DNA from: Methylococcaceae bacterium
GTDB lineage: Bacteria > Pseudomonadota > Gammaproteobacteria > Methylococcales > Methylomonadaceae
Length of the DNA: 44,085 nucleotides
Assembly (NCBI GenBank): GCA_030626845.1
Contig: DAOUTG010000014.1
Coordinates: forward strand, 1 to 44,085
Direction: 5' to 3'
Of the stretch, positions 9,286 to 18,090 are shown piece after piece (position 1 is the stretch's first letter; every line of letters starts with the position of its first letter). Under the pieces are notes generated by a model, which was not told the origin of the DNA, did no database searches, and saw only the letters and a program-made list of their open reading frames with translations. Both the position numbers and the translations under genes were made by a program.

Positions 9286-9421
9286 TTGATACCTTAAGTA
9301 AAAAAAATCATAAACACCCAAACATCCTATTAAGCTGTGTTTTAAAAAAAAGGCTTTTATTATAACAAAATATTTTAGTGCTTGTAAAATCGCAAGAGGA
9401 GTAGGAAATATTCATACAAAC

Positions 9422-9440
9422 ACTATTGCGAATCATTGTT
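9422..9440. promoter_or_regulatory. Candidate Fur box upstream of porin operon
   Basis: The 19-bp stretch ACTATTGCGAATCATTGTT matches the Fur consensus GATAATGATAATCATTATC at 12 of 19 positions, including the ATCATT core. It lies 43 bp before the porin start, where a promoter would be expected. The operon content (porin, FMN-binding protein, PepSY protein) suits metal-related control. One imperfect site in an AT-rich region is modest evidence. Confidence 0.4.
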
Positions 9441-9482
9441 ATTTAGATTAATATAGGTAGTCACTTTGTTAAAGGCTTACTT

Positions 9483-10778
9483 ATGCGCCCTTTTAAAAAT
9501 TACTTAGCTATTACTATTTCTTCACTTTTATTAACACCCACAGTGCAAGCCATTACGGCAGATGAATTAGCCATTCAATTTGAAGCCTACAAAAAACAAC
9601 AAGCTGAAGTATTGGAAAAAATTACTCAAGAAAATAGCGGGTTAAAACAACAAAATAAAACTTTAAAAACTAAACTCGAGCAAACTGAAAAACAAGTTAA
9701 AAATAATACAACAGCGGTAGAAACCGTAGCAGATAATGTCACTGTTACATCGGGTGTAGATCAATGGCTTAATAAAACGACGATAAGAGGTTATGGGGAG
9801 CTACATTACACCAACAAAAGCCGTGAAAATGCGAAACATAAAGAAGAAGCCGATTTTCATCGTTTTGTTATATTTTTTGGTCATGAATTTTCTGATAACT
9901 TACACTTTTTCTCTGAGTTAGAACTTGAACATTCAATTGCAGGAGACGGTAAAAATGGCGAAATTGAATTAGAACAGGCTTGGTTAGAATATACTTTTAA
10001 CGACCAACTTTCTGCAAAAGCAGGTTTATTCTTAATGCCTGTCGGGATTATAAATGAAAACCATGATCCTTATACTTTTTACGGCGTAGATCGTAATGAA
10101 GTTGAAAAATATATTATTCCAACAACGTGGTGGGAAGCAGGTATCGGTGCAAGCTATAAGCTGGATAATGGCTTAAGTTTTGATGCAGCAATCACAACAG
10201 GGTTAGAAATGAGTGATAAATATTCCATTCGTTCAGGTCGTGGTAAAGTATCTAAACAACAGGCAAATGAACCGATTATTGTTGCGCGTGTTAAATATAC
10301 GGGGACTCCAGGGCTAGAAGTCGCAGCGACTGTTCTACATCAAACAGATATGGGACAAGGTGATAACCCAAGTGCAGCACTGACAGGTATTGGTTCAGGC
10401 ACTTTATTTGAAACCCATGCTATTTATAGTCATAGCTTGGGCCCGGGTACATTTACCGCTAAAGCCCTTTATAGTCGTTGGGATATTAATGTAGATGACA
10501 AAGCAGATCAAGCGGCAGAAGATCAATATGGCTGGTATTTAGAACCGAGTTATCGCCTACCGACGACTTATGGCGATGTCGGCATTTATGGACGTTTTCA
10601 AAAACTGAACTATTATGATGGCGATGATAAAAACTATAATACATGGGAAGCGGGTGCAAATTGGTGGATACATGACAATGTAGTTTTGAAAGCAAATTAT
10701 ATTTATAAACAGGATACTTTAAATGAAAATAGAGATGAGCGTGGCTTTGATTTGGGTATTGGTTACAGTTTTTTCTAA
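9483..10778 (+). CDS. Outer-membrane porin with N-terminal coiled coil
   Basis: 431-aa beta-barrel protein. A signal peptide (ending PTVQA, near residue 23) is followed by a coiled coil (about 30-85; KKQQAEVLEKITQENSGLKQ and TKLEQTEKQVK), as in trimeric phosphate-selective-type and related porins. The rest alternates short aromatic-rich strands and ends in GYSFF, the C-terminal Phe needed for BAM-dependent insertion. Substrate cannot be read from sequence. It is followed 12 bp later by an FMN-binding protein gene and then a PepSY gene, and a possible Fur box precedes it, so a role in metal uptake or surface redox chemistry is possible. Confidence 0.85.
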   Translation: MRPFKNYLAITISSLLLTPTVQAITADELAIQFEAYKKQQAEVLEKITQENSGLKQQNKTLKTKLEQTEKQVKNNTTAVETVADNVTVTSGVDQWLNKTTIRGYGELHYTNKSRENAKHKEEADFHRFVIFFGHEFSDNLHFFSELELEHSIAGDGKNGEIELEQAWLEYTFNDQLSAKAGLFLMPVGIINENHDPYTFYGVDRNEVEKYIIPTTWWEAGIGASYKLDNGLSFDAAITTGLEMSDKYSIRSGRGKVSKQQANEPIIVARVKYTGTPGLEVAATVLHQTDMGQGDNPSAALTGIGSGTLFETHAIYSHSLGPGTFTAKALYSRWDINVDDKADQAAEDQYGWYLEPSYRLPTTYGDVGIYGRFQKLNYYDGDDKNYNTWEAGANWWIHDNVVLKANYIYKQDTLNENRDERGFDLGIGYSFF

Positions 10779-10790
10779 GGTCTAAAAAAC

Positions 10791-11303
10791 ATGTTTAAAA
10801 AAATAGTCTTATTATTCTTTATGAATTGCGCTGTTATTTACGCAGAAACCTATCAAAGCAAAGAAGATTTTTTAAATTATACTTTTGCCAATAATATTCC
10901 AGAACCTCAGTTATTATGGGTTAGTAAAGAAATAAGACCTAGTGTTGAAAAAATTCTTCAACATAAAGCAGGATTCTTACGCACTCGCTATTGGCAAGAT
11001 AAAACAAAAACCGTCTGGATTTTAGATGAAATAGGCAAAACAAAATTAATCACCGTGGCTGTGATTATTGAACAACAACAAATCGTACAATTAAAAGTAT
11101 TAGCCTTTAGAGAAAGCCGGGGCTGGGAAGTTAAGCATGAATTTTTCACCCAACAATTTGAGAAAATTGGTTTAGATAATGATTTACGGCTTACTCAAGC
11201 AATAGACGGTATTTCAGGCGCAACCCTTTCCGTTCGTGCATTGACTAAAACTGCACAACTTGCCTTATTGTTTGATAAAAAAATTAATGAAGAAGAAAAA
11301 TAA
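10791..11303 (+). CDS. Exported FMN-binding domain flavoprotein
   Basis: 170-aa periplasmic protein with signal peptide MFKKIVLLFFMNCAVIYAE. The C-terminal FMN-binding domain contains D139-G-I-S-G-A-T145-L-S. This matches the Dxx(S/T)GAT motif whose Thr is covalently flavinylated by ApbE (known for NqrC, RnfG and similar proteins). The preceding part (residues 45-130) fits the same fold. It probably carries electrons in the periplasm, paired with the overlapping PepSY membrane protein gene (17 bp overlap). No ApbE gene is in the window. The electron acceptor is unknown; ferric or cupric iron-type reduction is a reasonable guess from the context. Confidence 0.85.
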   Translation: MFKKIVLLFFMNCAVIYAETYQSKEDFLNYTFANNIPEPQLLWVSKEIRPSVEKILQHKAGFLRTRYWQDKTKTVWILDEIGKTKLITVAVIIEQQQIVQLKVLAFRESRGWEVKHEFFTQQFEKIGLDNDLRLTQAIDGISGATLSVRALTKTAQLALLFDKKINEEEK

Positions 11304-12024
11304 CGCTTTATTGTGGCGAATATTGCGTAAATCCCATTCTTATATTGGTTTAAGTTCTGGATTAGTTTTATTAATGCTTGCCCTAACAGGTATTACCTTA
11401 AACCACACAGAAACCTTAAAACTAGATAGTCATTTTGTTCAGAATAAGCACTTATTAGATTGGTACGGCATTGTTGCCCCTAAACCTAAGCGTGTTTTTA
11501 AAACCCCTACGCATTATTTAAGTCAATTGAATAACCAACTTTTTTTAAATGAAAAACTTATTTTAAACCTCCCTGATTTATTGCAAGGAGCTATTGAAAC
11601 AAAAAACTTTATAGCGGTTGCATTCACGGATTCAATTTTATTAGTCTCCTTAGAGGGAGAGGTTATTGAACAAATTGAACGACCTAATTTAACGCAAATT
11701 GGTATTAACAATTTGCAACATATTTTTATTAAGCAATCTGAAGTTTTTTATAGAAGTGATGATGCCTTATTAACTTGGACAACAACAGACACTAAAAAAA
11801 TTCAATGGTCAAAAATAGAACAATTACCCGTAGCAATCGAAAATAGTATACGACAACAATATCGGAGTCGCATTATACCTTTAGAACGTATTTTTCTTGA
11901 TTTGCATAGTGGACGTTTTTTTGGAAATATTGGGGTAATAATTGTTGATATTTGCGGTGTTTTATTAATTTTACTTGTTTTGTCAGGTTTGAGTCTTTGG
12001 TTAAAATATAATTTTAAGAAATAA
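11287..12024 (+). CDS. PepSY-associated transmembrane protein
   Basis: 245-aa inner-membrane protein. I start at ATG 11287 (MKKKNNALLWRILRKSHSY), which overlaps the FMN-binding gene by 17 bp; an earlier in-frame ATG at 11260 is less likely because it sits deeper inside that gene. A first membrane helix (about 20-38, GLSSGLVLLMLALTGITLNH) and a last one (about 213-238, IIVDICGVLLILLVLSGLSL) enclose a periplasmic domain. RKSHSYIGL and the RIFLDLHSGRFFG stretch before TM2 are the PepSY-TM signature, found in ferric-reductase-like systems. It probably relays electrons across the membrane to the FMN protein (inference). Confidence 0.82.
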   Translation: MKKKNNALLWRILRKSHSYIGLSSGLVLLMLALTGITLNHTETLKLDSHFVQNKHLLDWYGIVAPKPKRVFKTPTHYLSQLNNQLFLNEKLILNLPDLLQGAIETKNFIAVAFTDSILLVSLEGEVIEQIERPNLTQIGINNLQHIFIKQSEVFYRSDDALLTWTTTDTKKIQWSKIEQLPVAIENSIRQQYRSRIIPLERIFLDLHSGRFFGNIGVIIVDICGVLLILLVLSGLSLWLKYNFKK

Positions 12025-12051
12025 TTGTTTACATTAGCAAAACTGTTTAAA

Positions 12052-12082
12052 CCCCCTATAAAAAACTTTTTCTAATAGGGGG
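12052..12082. terminator. Bidirectional terminator between PepSY gene and lpoA
   Basis: An 8-bp GC-rich inverted repeat (CCCCCTAT at 12052-12059 and ATAGGGGG at 12075-12082) lies between convergent genes. Its loop contains complementary A and T runs that can extend the stem. On the minus strand the stem is followed by TTTAAACAGTTTT; the plus-strand side lacks a T-run, so it serves lpoA better. Confidence 0.65.
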
Positions 12083-12120
12083 AGATAACGGATTACGTTT
12101 AAAAATAAACCTTTGTAAAA

Positions 12121-13938
12121 TTATTCATTAACCGTTGTTGTGTTTTCTGGTTCTACAATAGGTGTTGGAGGTTGTGTGTTTTCTGTAGAAAACCCTAATA
12201 AGTGAGGTTTCCCACTCACAAATTGAGCGCAATATAATTCACGATTAATTCGATTATCAGATCCTAAAGTTAATTTTCCCGTCGCGCCTGGATAAGGTGT
12301 TATATTTAATTTATCTAAATGAGCAATCAAATTATAAGCATCTATCCCTAAGGGTAATAAACGTAAATAAGCAGAAGATAGTTCACCCCAAAGCGTATAT
12401 AATGCCGTTTTGCTTAAACTTCCCGTATAAACTTCGTCAAATACCCATGGAATATCACAAAATGTAATGCCATTAAGATTTTCATCACGAAATTTACTTT
12501 CTGAACCTTCATAAACATGAGAGGTTGTATAAATAGGTAAATTTGCTGTTTCTTGTTGATAACGTAATAACGGGTTTAAAACAGCGGCAGATTTTGTATA
12601 AGCATTCATAAAAATCATATCAACACCCCCACTATTAAGTGTTTTACTCGCTATCTTGTCAACAAGAGGGTTAAAATTTTCAGTCGTATTATAACTTTGT
12701 ATATCGGCAATATTTGCGCCTAAATGCTGCCAATGCTTTGTAAAATAATGACCAATACGTTCTCCTCTTTTTGAGCGAGGAATTAATAACAAGGCATTTT
12801 TATAACCATCTTGATAAGCTTTATAAGCCACTTGTTCGGCATCATCAATTGGGCTTAAGCCAAATTGATAAAGTTTTGGATGACTTAGCCCTTCGACATG
12901 ATTAAGTGCAAGAACAGGAACATTAAGATCAGTTCCCTTAACTAATGCACTCAGATATTGTTTATCCAAAGGCCCTATAATTAATTGCGCCCCTTCATTG
13001 ATTGCTTTTTGATATAAATTAACAATTCTTGTTTTTTTAGTATCATAAAAAATAATCTTTGCTTGATTAGGGTTTTGTTGAACAGCTAAATTGTAAGCCG
13101 CCATAAAACCTTTTTTAATCACACGAGCCGCTTTTGCATAAGCCCCTGAACGAGGTAAAAATACGGCAATTGTTGCAGGGGGTGAAAATCGGTGCTGATA
13201 TTTTTTTTCATATTCCAGTAAAATATCAGAGGTCACAGGGTGTTTAGGATACAGTTTTCGCCATCTAGCAAGACTACTGGCAAGATCAGTTTGGTTTGAG
13301 CGGAATAATGCGGCTAAAGCCACCCAGCCACCCAATGTTTTTGCTGTAGATATTTTTTGAGACTTGAGTGTATTTTCAGACGTGTTAATTAAGGTTTCTA
13401 AAATTCTATCATAGTACTGTAAACGCTTATTAGTGGAGGTAACCAAAGGATTTAAAGCAATGAGAGCTTGCACACTTTTTATTGGCTGACCTAATAAAGA
13501 ATAGGCTAAAGCTGACGAATCATAATAAGCATATTTAGAACGATTATCTAAAGAGGTAACTTGCATAGATTGGAATAACAGGGAAGCTTTTTTAAAATTC
13601 CCTGTTCCTAATAAAACCTGTGCTTGTAATAATTTCAGATGATTAACTTGTTTGGGCGTTAATTGGGCGGAATTAATCGCATTAATATATTTGTTACCTT
13701 GTTTAATATCACCCGATCCTATTAAAGCATCGGCAGCTAATAATTGAAATTGGCTGCGCTGATTCGTATTAAGTGTAGCTAAATCTATATAAATAGCCGC
13801 AGCCTCTTTATTTTTTCCTTGTTGAAGTAAAGATTCTGCTTGATTAATTTCAGAACGATGCATTAACTGTGTCGTTAAGGAACAGCCATACAAAAGAGGT
13901 AAGCTAAGAATTAATAATATTAAATAACGGTGTATCAT
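12121..13938 (-). CDS. lpoA: Penicillin-binding protein activator LpoA
   Basis: Outer-membrane lipoprotein that reaches through the periplasm to activate PBP1A (mrcA is also in this window at 31.9-34.5 kb). The 605-aa protein has lipobox LLYGC (Cys19), an N-terminal TPR-like helical domain (about 25-245) and a C-terminal periplasmic-binding-protein fold (about 255-575). Landmarks of the second are ATIAVFLPRSGAYAKAAR, IIGPLDKQYLSALV and DAYNLIAHLD. Length is normal (E. coli 678). The C-terminus ends in a short Pro/Thr/Glu tail. It is divergent from rsmI with only 34 bp between starts, the same arrangement as in E. coli yraM/yraL. Confidence 0.93.
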   Translation of the reverse strand: MIHRYLILLILSLPLLYGCSLTTQLMHRSEINQAESLLQQGKNKEAAAIYIDLATLNTNQRSQFQLLAADALIGSGDIKQGNKYINAINSAQLTPKQVNHLKLLQAQVLLGTGNFKKASLLFQSMQVTSLDNRSKYAYYDSSALAYSLLGQPIKSVQALIALNPLVTSTNKRLQYYDRILETLINTSENTLKSQKISTAKTLGGWVALAALFRSNQTDLASSLARWRKLYPKHPVTSDILLEYEKKYQHRFSPPATIAVFLPRSGAYAKAARVIKKGFMAAYNLAVQQNPNQAKIIFYDTKKTRIVNLYQKAINEGAQLIIGPLDKQYLSALVKGTDLNVPVLALNHVEGLSHPKLYQFGLSPIDDAEQVAYKAYQDGYKNALLLIPRSKRGERIGHYFTKHWQHLGANIADIQSYNTTENFNPLVDKIASKTLNSGGVDMIFMNAYTKSAAVLNPLLRYQQETANLPIYTTSHVYEGSESKFRDENLNGITFCDIPWVFDEVYTGSLSKTALYTLWGELSSAYLRLLPLGIDAYNLIAHLDKLNITPYPGATGKLTLGSDNRINRELYCAQFVSGKPHLLGFSTENTQPPTPIVEPENTTTVNE

Positions 13939-13972
13939 AAGAGTCTGTTGTATTTTATATAAAGGAGACTAA

Positions 13973-14830
13973 ATGTCAGATAGATATGGTAAATTATACG
14001 TTGTTGCAACCCCAATAGGCAATTTAGCAGATTTTAGTTATAGAGCAATTGAGACTTTACGGCAAGTTGATTTAATTGCCGCAGAAGATACTCGACATAT
14101 AAAAATTTTATTACACCATTATGGTATCACTGCAAAAACAATATCGCTACACCAACATAACGAAGACTATATTGCCCCACAATTAATAGAAAAGATGCAG
14201 CAAGGGTTGTCTATTGCTTTAGTTTCTGATGCAGGAACACCGTTGCTAAGTGATCCTGGAATGCCTTTAGTTAAATTGGCAAAAGGAAAAGGCATAGAAG
14301 TTTCACCTATTCCAGGGGCATGTGCATTAATCGCTGCTTTATCAGCGGCAGGACTTCCCACTCATCGTTTTTGTTTTGAAGGTTTTTTACCCAGAACCTC
14401 AACAGCGCGACAACAATTTTTTTCACAACGACTTGATTGGTCAATGACATGGATATTTTATGAGTCTAGCCATCGGATTTTAGCCTGCCTTGAAGATATG
14501 GCGACGATTTTACCCCTAGATAGATCCTTAGTCATCGCAAGAGAAATAACTAAACTTCATGAAACTATTGTCAAACAAAGCTTAGGCGAAATGCTAACGC
14601 AGGTTCAAACTGACCCTAATATGCAAAAAGGTGAGTTTGTCGTTATTGTCGAAGGCATTAAAGTTGATAAGAAAGCCCAACTTATTAGTTCAGAACATAC
14701 CGAACTTCTACAAATTTTATTAGAAGAGTGCTCTACAAAAACTACAGCCTCTATCGCCTCAAAAATAACAGGTATTCGTAAAAAATTACTGTACCAAGCC
14801 GCATTAGAATTAATCTCAGAATCTAAATAA
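13973..14830 (+). CDS. rsmI: 16S rRNA (cytidine1402-2'-O)-methyltransferase
   Basis: Methylates the ribose of C1402 in the ribosomal P site, using SAM. The 285-aa protein shows the family landmarks in order: YVVATPIGNLADFSYRAIETL at the N-terminus (here written in two parts: YVVATPIGNLAD, FSYRAIETL), AAEDTRHIKILL, SDAGTPLLSDPGMPLV, IPGACALIAALSAAGLPT and CFEGFLPR. The start has a strong AAAGGAG eight bases upstream. lpoA is on the opposite strand 34 bp away. A TATATAA-like -10 lies just upstream, implying a very short leader. Confidence 0.96.
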   Translation: MSDRYGKLYVVATPIGNLADFSYRAIETLRQVDLIAAEDTRHIKILLHHYGITAKTISLHQHNEDYIAPQLIEKMQQGLSIALVSDAGTPLLSDPGMPLVKLAKGKGIEVSPIPGACALIAALSAAGLPTHRFCFEGFLPRTSTARQQFFSQRLDWSMTWIFYESSHRILACLEDMATILPLDRSLVIAREITKLHETIVKQSLGEMLTQVQTDPNMQKGEFVVIVEGIKVDKKAQLISSEHTELLQILLEECSTKTTASIASKITGIRKKLLYQAALELISESK

Positions 14831-14910
14831 CTATTTCTATATAATGTTTTTTTCGATTCAGCATAATATATAAGCTATTTTCTTAACTTGATTAAAGCAG
14901 GAATGAATAA

Positions 14911-16350
14911 ATGAATTCACAATGGGAAACCGTCATAGGTTTAGAAATCCACACCCAACTCGCCACCAAAACAAAAATTTTTTCAGGGGCGGTAACCGCT
15001 TATGGTGCAGAGCCTAATACCCAAGCCTGTGCGGTTGATTTAGCGATGCCAGGGGTATTACCTGTTTTAAATCAAGAAGTCGTTAGTTTAGCGATAAAAT
15101 TTGGTTTAAGCATTGATGCTGAAATTGCCCCTTATTCTGTTTTTGCCCGAAAAAATTATTTTTATCCTGATTTACCTAAAGGTTATCAAATTAGTCAGAT
15201 GGATGATCCTATTGTTGGCAAAGGACATATTGACATTGATATTGAGGGTAAAAGTAAACGTATTGGTATAACACGCGCTCATTTAGAAGAAGATGCAGGA
15301 AAATCCCTACATGAAGATTTTCAAGGGTTATCAGGCATTGATTTAAACCGCGCAGGAACGCCTTTATTAGAGATCGTCTCAGAACCTGAAATGAGTTCGG
15401 CCAAAGAAGCCGTTGCTTATATGCGTAAAATTCATGAATTAGTCCGTTATTTAGAAATTTCTGATGGCAATATGCAAGAAGGCTCATTTCGCTGTGATGC
15501 TAATGTTTCAGTTCGTCCAGTCGGTCAAAAAGAATTAGGGACACGGGCTGAATTAAAAAATATCAACTCCTTTAAGTTTGTTGAAAAAGCGATTAATATT
15601 GAAATTGAACGTCAAATTGATGTCATTGAAGCGGGCGGGAAAGTTGTACAAGAAACGCGTCTTTATGATTCAGTAAAAAATGAAACTCGCTCAATGCGAA
15701 GTAAAGAAGAGGCAAATGATTACCGTTACTTCCCTGATCCTGATTTATTACCCGTTGAAATTGACGAAACCTTAAAAGCCGAGATTAAAGCGAATTTACC
15801 CGAACTACCGACGGCGAAAAAGCAGCGTTTTCAAGAAATATACGGTTTAGATAGTGAAACGGCTAATAATTTAACCAGCTCACGACAGTTTGCTGATTTT
15901 TATGAAACCATCATTAAAGAATCAGGCGGTGACATTAAATTATGTACCAATTGGGTAACAGGTGATTTAGCAGGTGCATTGAACAAATCAGGACTAGATA
16001 TTAGTCAATCTCCCATTGATGCAATGCGTTTAGCAGGGTTATTAAAACGTATTGGCGATAAAACCATTTCAGGAAAAATTGCCAAACAAGTTTTTGAAAT
16101 TTTATGGCAAGGACAAGCGACTGCCGATGAAATTATTGAAAAAGAAGGTTTAAAACAAATCACCGATACAGGGGCAATTGAAGCGATTATTGATAAAATT
16201 ATTGCCGATAATACCGCGCAGGTTGAGCAATATCAAAGTGGTAAAGAAAAAGTCTTTGGTTTTTTTGTCGGTCAAGTGATGAAACAAACTCAAGGCAAAG
16301 CGAATCCTGCTGATGTTAATAAAATGCTCAAGAAAAAATTAAGCGTCTAA
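14911..16350 (+). CDS. gatB: Aspartyl/glutamyl-tRNA(Asn/Gln) amidotransferase subunit B
   Basis: Subunit of GatCAB, which turns Glu-tRNA(Gln) or Asp-tRNA(Asn) into Gln- or Asn-tRNA. The 479-aa protein starts with [20 protein letters not shown] and includes [46 protein letters not shown] and a C-terminal YqeY-like tail ([17 protein letters not shown]). Length and motifs are complete. It stands alone here after rsmI; gatC and gatA, often directly upstream, are not in the window, so the operon is split or located elsewhere. Confidence 0.97.
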   Translation: MNSQWETVIGLEIHTQLATKTKIFSGAVTAYGAEPNTQACAVDLAMPGVLPVLNQEVVSLAIKFGLSIDAEIAPYSVFARKNYFYPDLPKGYQISQMDDPIVGKGHIDIDIEGKSKRIGITRAHLEEDAGKSLHEDFQGLSGIDLNRAGTPLLEIVSEPEMSSAKEAVAYMRKIHELVRYLEISDGNMQEGSFRCDANVSVRPVGQKELGTRAELKNINSFKFVEKAINIEIERQIDVIEAGGKVVQETRLYDSVKNETRSMRSKEEANDYRYFPDPDLLPVEIDETLKAEIKANLPELPTAKKQRFQEIYGLDSETANNLTSSRQFADFYETIIKESGGDIKLCTNWVTGDLAGALNKSGLDISQSPIDAMRLAGLLKRIGDKTISGKIAKQVFEILWQGQATADEIIEKEGLKQITDTGAIEAIIDKIIADNTAQVEQYQSGKEKVFGFFVGQVMKQTQGKANPADVNKMLKKKLSV

Positions 16351-16366
16351 TTTTAATCTTATTTAT

Positions 16367-16402
16367 TGAGGATTATGAATTTTCAAAAAACAATAATCCT
16401 CA
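16367..16402. terminator. Terminator hairpin between gatB and the anti-sigma gene
   Basis: A perfect 10-bp inverted repeat (TGAGGATTAT at 16367-16376, ATAATCCTCA at 16393-16402) with a 16-base loop lies between two convergent genes. A TTTTT run follows nine bases later on the plus strand. It probably stops gatB transcription and possibly also the minus-strand sigma/anti-sigma operon. Confidence 0.6.
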
Positions 16403-16414
16403 TAACCTTGATTT

Positions 16415-16663
16415 TTAATTCCCTTTTTGCAAGGACTTAAGCTTATCTTGAATTCGTTTTTTTGCTTCAGTTGATAAAGTAATGGATTGCTGATGTTTAT
16501 CAATATTTTTTGCAAAATTTTGAATTACCCCTAACTGTTTTGCATAATATCGACAGGTTTTGCACATCCATAAATGTACGGTCATCTCTACACGCTCCCA
16601 TTTTAAAAGCCTTGTATCTTGTTGTTTTGATGTTAACTCAATAATTTGATTACACTTTAACAT
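16415..16663 (-). CDS. Soluble ZAS-type zinc anti-sigma factor
   Basis: 82-aa cytoplasmic protein with the zinc anti-sigma arrangement Cys4...His30-x3-Cys34-x2-Cys37 (HLWMCKTC). There is no membrane segment, as in RsrA- or ChrR-like soluble anti-sigmas. In such proteins the zinc/thiol centre is often redox- or ligand-responsive (family knowledge). It overlaps the 3' end of the sigma factor gene by 7 bp, the normal arrangement for an anti-sigma with its cognate sigma. Oxidant sensing here is inference, favoured by the peroxiredoxin-kinase gene 1 kb away. Confidence 0.85.
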   Translation of the reverse strand: MLKCNQIIELTSKQQDTRLLKWERVEMTVHLWMCKTCRYYAKQLGVIQNFAKNIDKHQQSITLSTEAKKRIQDKLKSLQKGN

Positions 16664-17241
16664 AAGTCTTTTCCTTGATTAAACCAGTGTGTTTCTAAAC
16701 ATTGCCTTAATTTCATTCGTGTTCTTGATAAGGCAACCCATAATTGATTATCGGTTTTAAACCCTAATAATTGACGACATTCTTCAGTAGATACACCATC
16801 TACGACCCGTAAAATAAATAATTGAGCCATCGTATCGGATAAACGCGATTGACAGTGATAAAAAGTTTGCCAAAATTCCTTTGATTCCAATTCTTTTTCA
16901 GGTATTGCCCAATCCACTAAATCAATCCGCCAGTTTCCTTGGGGATCAAATTGATAACTCATCAAATCCTCACCTAAATCTGTTTCGGTTAATAAAGGTT
17001 GTTCTCGTTTAGATTTTCGATAAAAATCTATAATTTTATGCTTTAAAATTCCAACTAGCCATGAGCTTACCGATGAATTGTAGTTAAAATTTTCAACCGC
17101 TTGAATTGCCGCTAACAAAGTTTCTTGTAATAAATCTTCTGCCATCATTTCACAACGAACCCGTATAAGAGCATAGCGATAAAGCATATCGCCATAATCA
17201 TTTAACCAGTTTTCAGGATTTACAGTCACTGTCTCTTTCAT
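16657..17241 (-). CDS. ECF-type RNA polymerase sigma factor
   Basis: 194-aa sigma-70 family factor. Region 2 is at about 15-85 (ALIRVRCEMMAEDLLQETLL; NYNSSVSSWLVGILKHKIID), with a divergent acidic linker (residues 95-130). Region 4 is at about 130-190 (LSDTMAQLFILRVVDGVSTEECRQLLGF, given in parts: LSDTMAQLFILRVVDGVSTE, ECRQLLGF, then WVALSRTRMKLRQCLE). Regions 1.1 and 3 are absent, so it is an extracytoplasmic-function type. It is co-transcribed with the overlapping zinc anti-sigma gene and is divergent from doxX, with a shared 199-bp promoter region. Confidence 0.92.
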   Translation of the reverse strand: MKETVTVNPENWLNDYGDMLYRYALIRVRCEMMAEDLLQETLLAAIQAVENFNYNSSVSSWLVGILKHKIIDFYRKSKREQPLLTETDLGEDLMSYQFDPQGNWRIDLVDWAIPEKELESKEFWQTFYHCQSRLSDTMAQLFILRVVDGVSTEECRQLLGFKTDNQLWVALSRTRMKLRQCLETHWFNQGKDLC

Positions 17242-17316
17242 AAATTCAAGTTAAGATTAATTTTCAAAGTAGCCAGTATATCTGATAACTGTCTGAATTA
17301 ATCACAGCGATATTTC

Positions 17317-17399
17317 TATAAGTCGTTTGAATAATTATTTTCTTACAAAAAAATAAAAATTTATTTCGCGTAAGTTCTGGTTTTATCAAACGACTTATA
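17317..17399. promoter_or_regulatory. Perfect 14-bp inverted repeat in the sigma/doxX promoter region
   Basis: TATAAGTCGTTTGA at 17317-17330 and its exact reverse complement TCAAACGACTTATA at 17386-17399 are separated by 55 bp of AT-rich sequence. Read outward, each divergent gene sees the same element: the right copy ends 41 bp before the doxX ATG, the left copy 75 bp before the sigma ATG. A perfect TATAAT (17412-17417) lies 12 bp past the right copy. This fits a shared operator or activator site, or the ECF sigma's own promoter element. The structure is certain; its use is inferred. Confidence 0.7.
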
Positions 17400-17440
17400 A
17401 GCCCAAGCTTATATAATGAACAATTTTGGAGAATGTAACC

Positions 17441-18034
17441 ATGTTAGATTTTTTTAATAAAGCACAACGAATACTTAATCTAAGTACCAAGGCTGATTTT
17501 ATTGCCCCCTTAGTTTTGAGACTTTATTTAGCCCCCATTATGTGGATGGCAGGCACTAAAAAACAAGCCGATTTTGACAATACTGTTCAGTGGTTTGGAA
17601 ATAGTGAATGGGGCTTAGGATTACCATTCCCCAGTGTTCTCGCATCATTAGTAACCAGTGTTGAAATAATAGGGGCTATTTTTTTATTACTAGGCTTTGC
17701 TGTACGTTGGATTTCTATTCCACTTTTTTTCACTATGATAGGGGCTGCATTAAGTGTTCATTGGAAAAATGGCTGGTTAGCTATTGCTGAATCGAGTGGT
17801 TTTTTTGCCAATGAACGAACGATTGAGGCGGGAGTACGATTAGCAAAAGCAAAAGAAATTTTACATACTCACGGTGATTATGAATGGCTGACGGAAAACG
17901 GTAGTTTTGTTATTCTTAATAATGGCATCGAATTTGCTGTAACTTATAGCCTTATGTTGTTAATTTTATTTTTTATGGGGGCAGGGCGTTATTTAAGTAT
18001 TGATTATTGGCTGGCTCAAAGATTTATAAAATAA
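17441..18034 (+). CDS. DoxX-family membrane protein
   Basis: 197-aa integral membrane protein of the DoxX/quinol-oxidase-associated family. The start at ATG 17441 is set by GGAGAATG upstream (an earlier in-frame TTG at 17426 overlaps this ribosome binding site). It begins LVLRLYLAPIMWMAGTKK and has about four hydrophobic helices, including SLVTSVEIIGAIFLLLGFAV, FFTMIGAALSVHW and SLMLLILFFMGAGR, with a longer soluble loop around 120-165. DoxX homologues affect redox or quinone metabolism in other bacteria. It opens a likely operon with the peroxiredoxin-kinase gene, 56 bp downstream. Confidence 0.85.
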   Translation: MLDFFNKAQRILNLSTKADFIAPLVLRLYLAPIMWMAGTKKQADFDNTVQWFGNSEWGLGLPFPSVLASLVTSVEIIGAIFLLLGFAVRWISIPLFFTMIGAALSVHWKNGWLAIAESSGFFANERTIEAGVRLAKAKEILHTHGDYEWLTENGSFVILNNGIEFAVTYSLMLLILFFMGAGRYLSIDYWLAQRFIK

Positions 18035-18090
18035 TATAATTATATGTTGGTTTTCATCAGGTTAATATAAATTTAAAAATAGGAAAAAAA

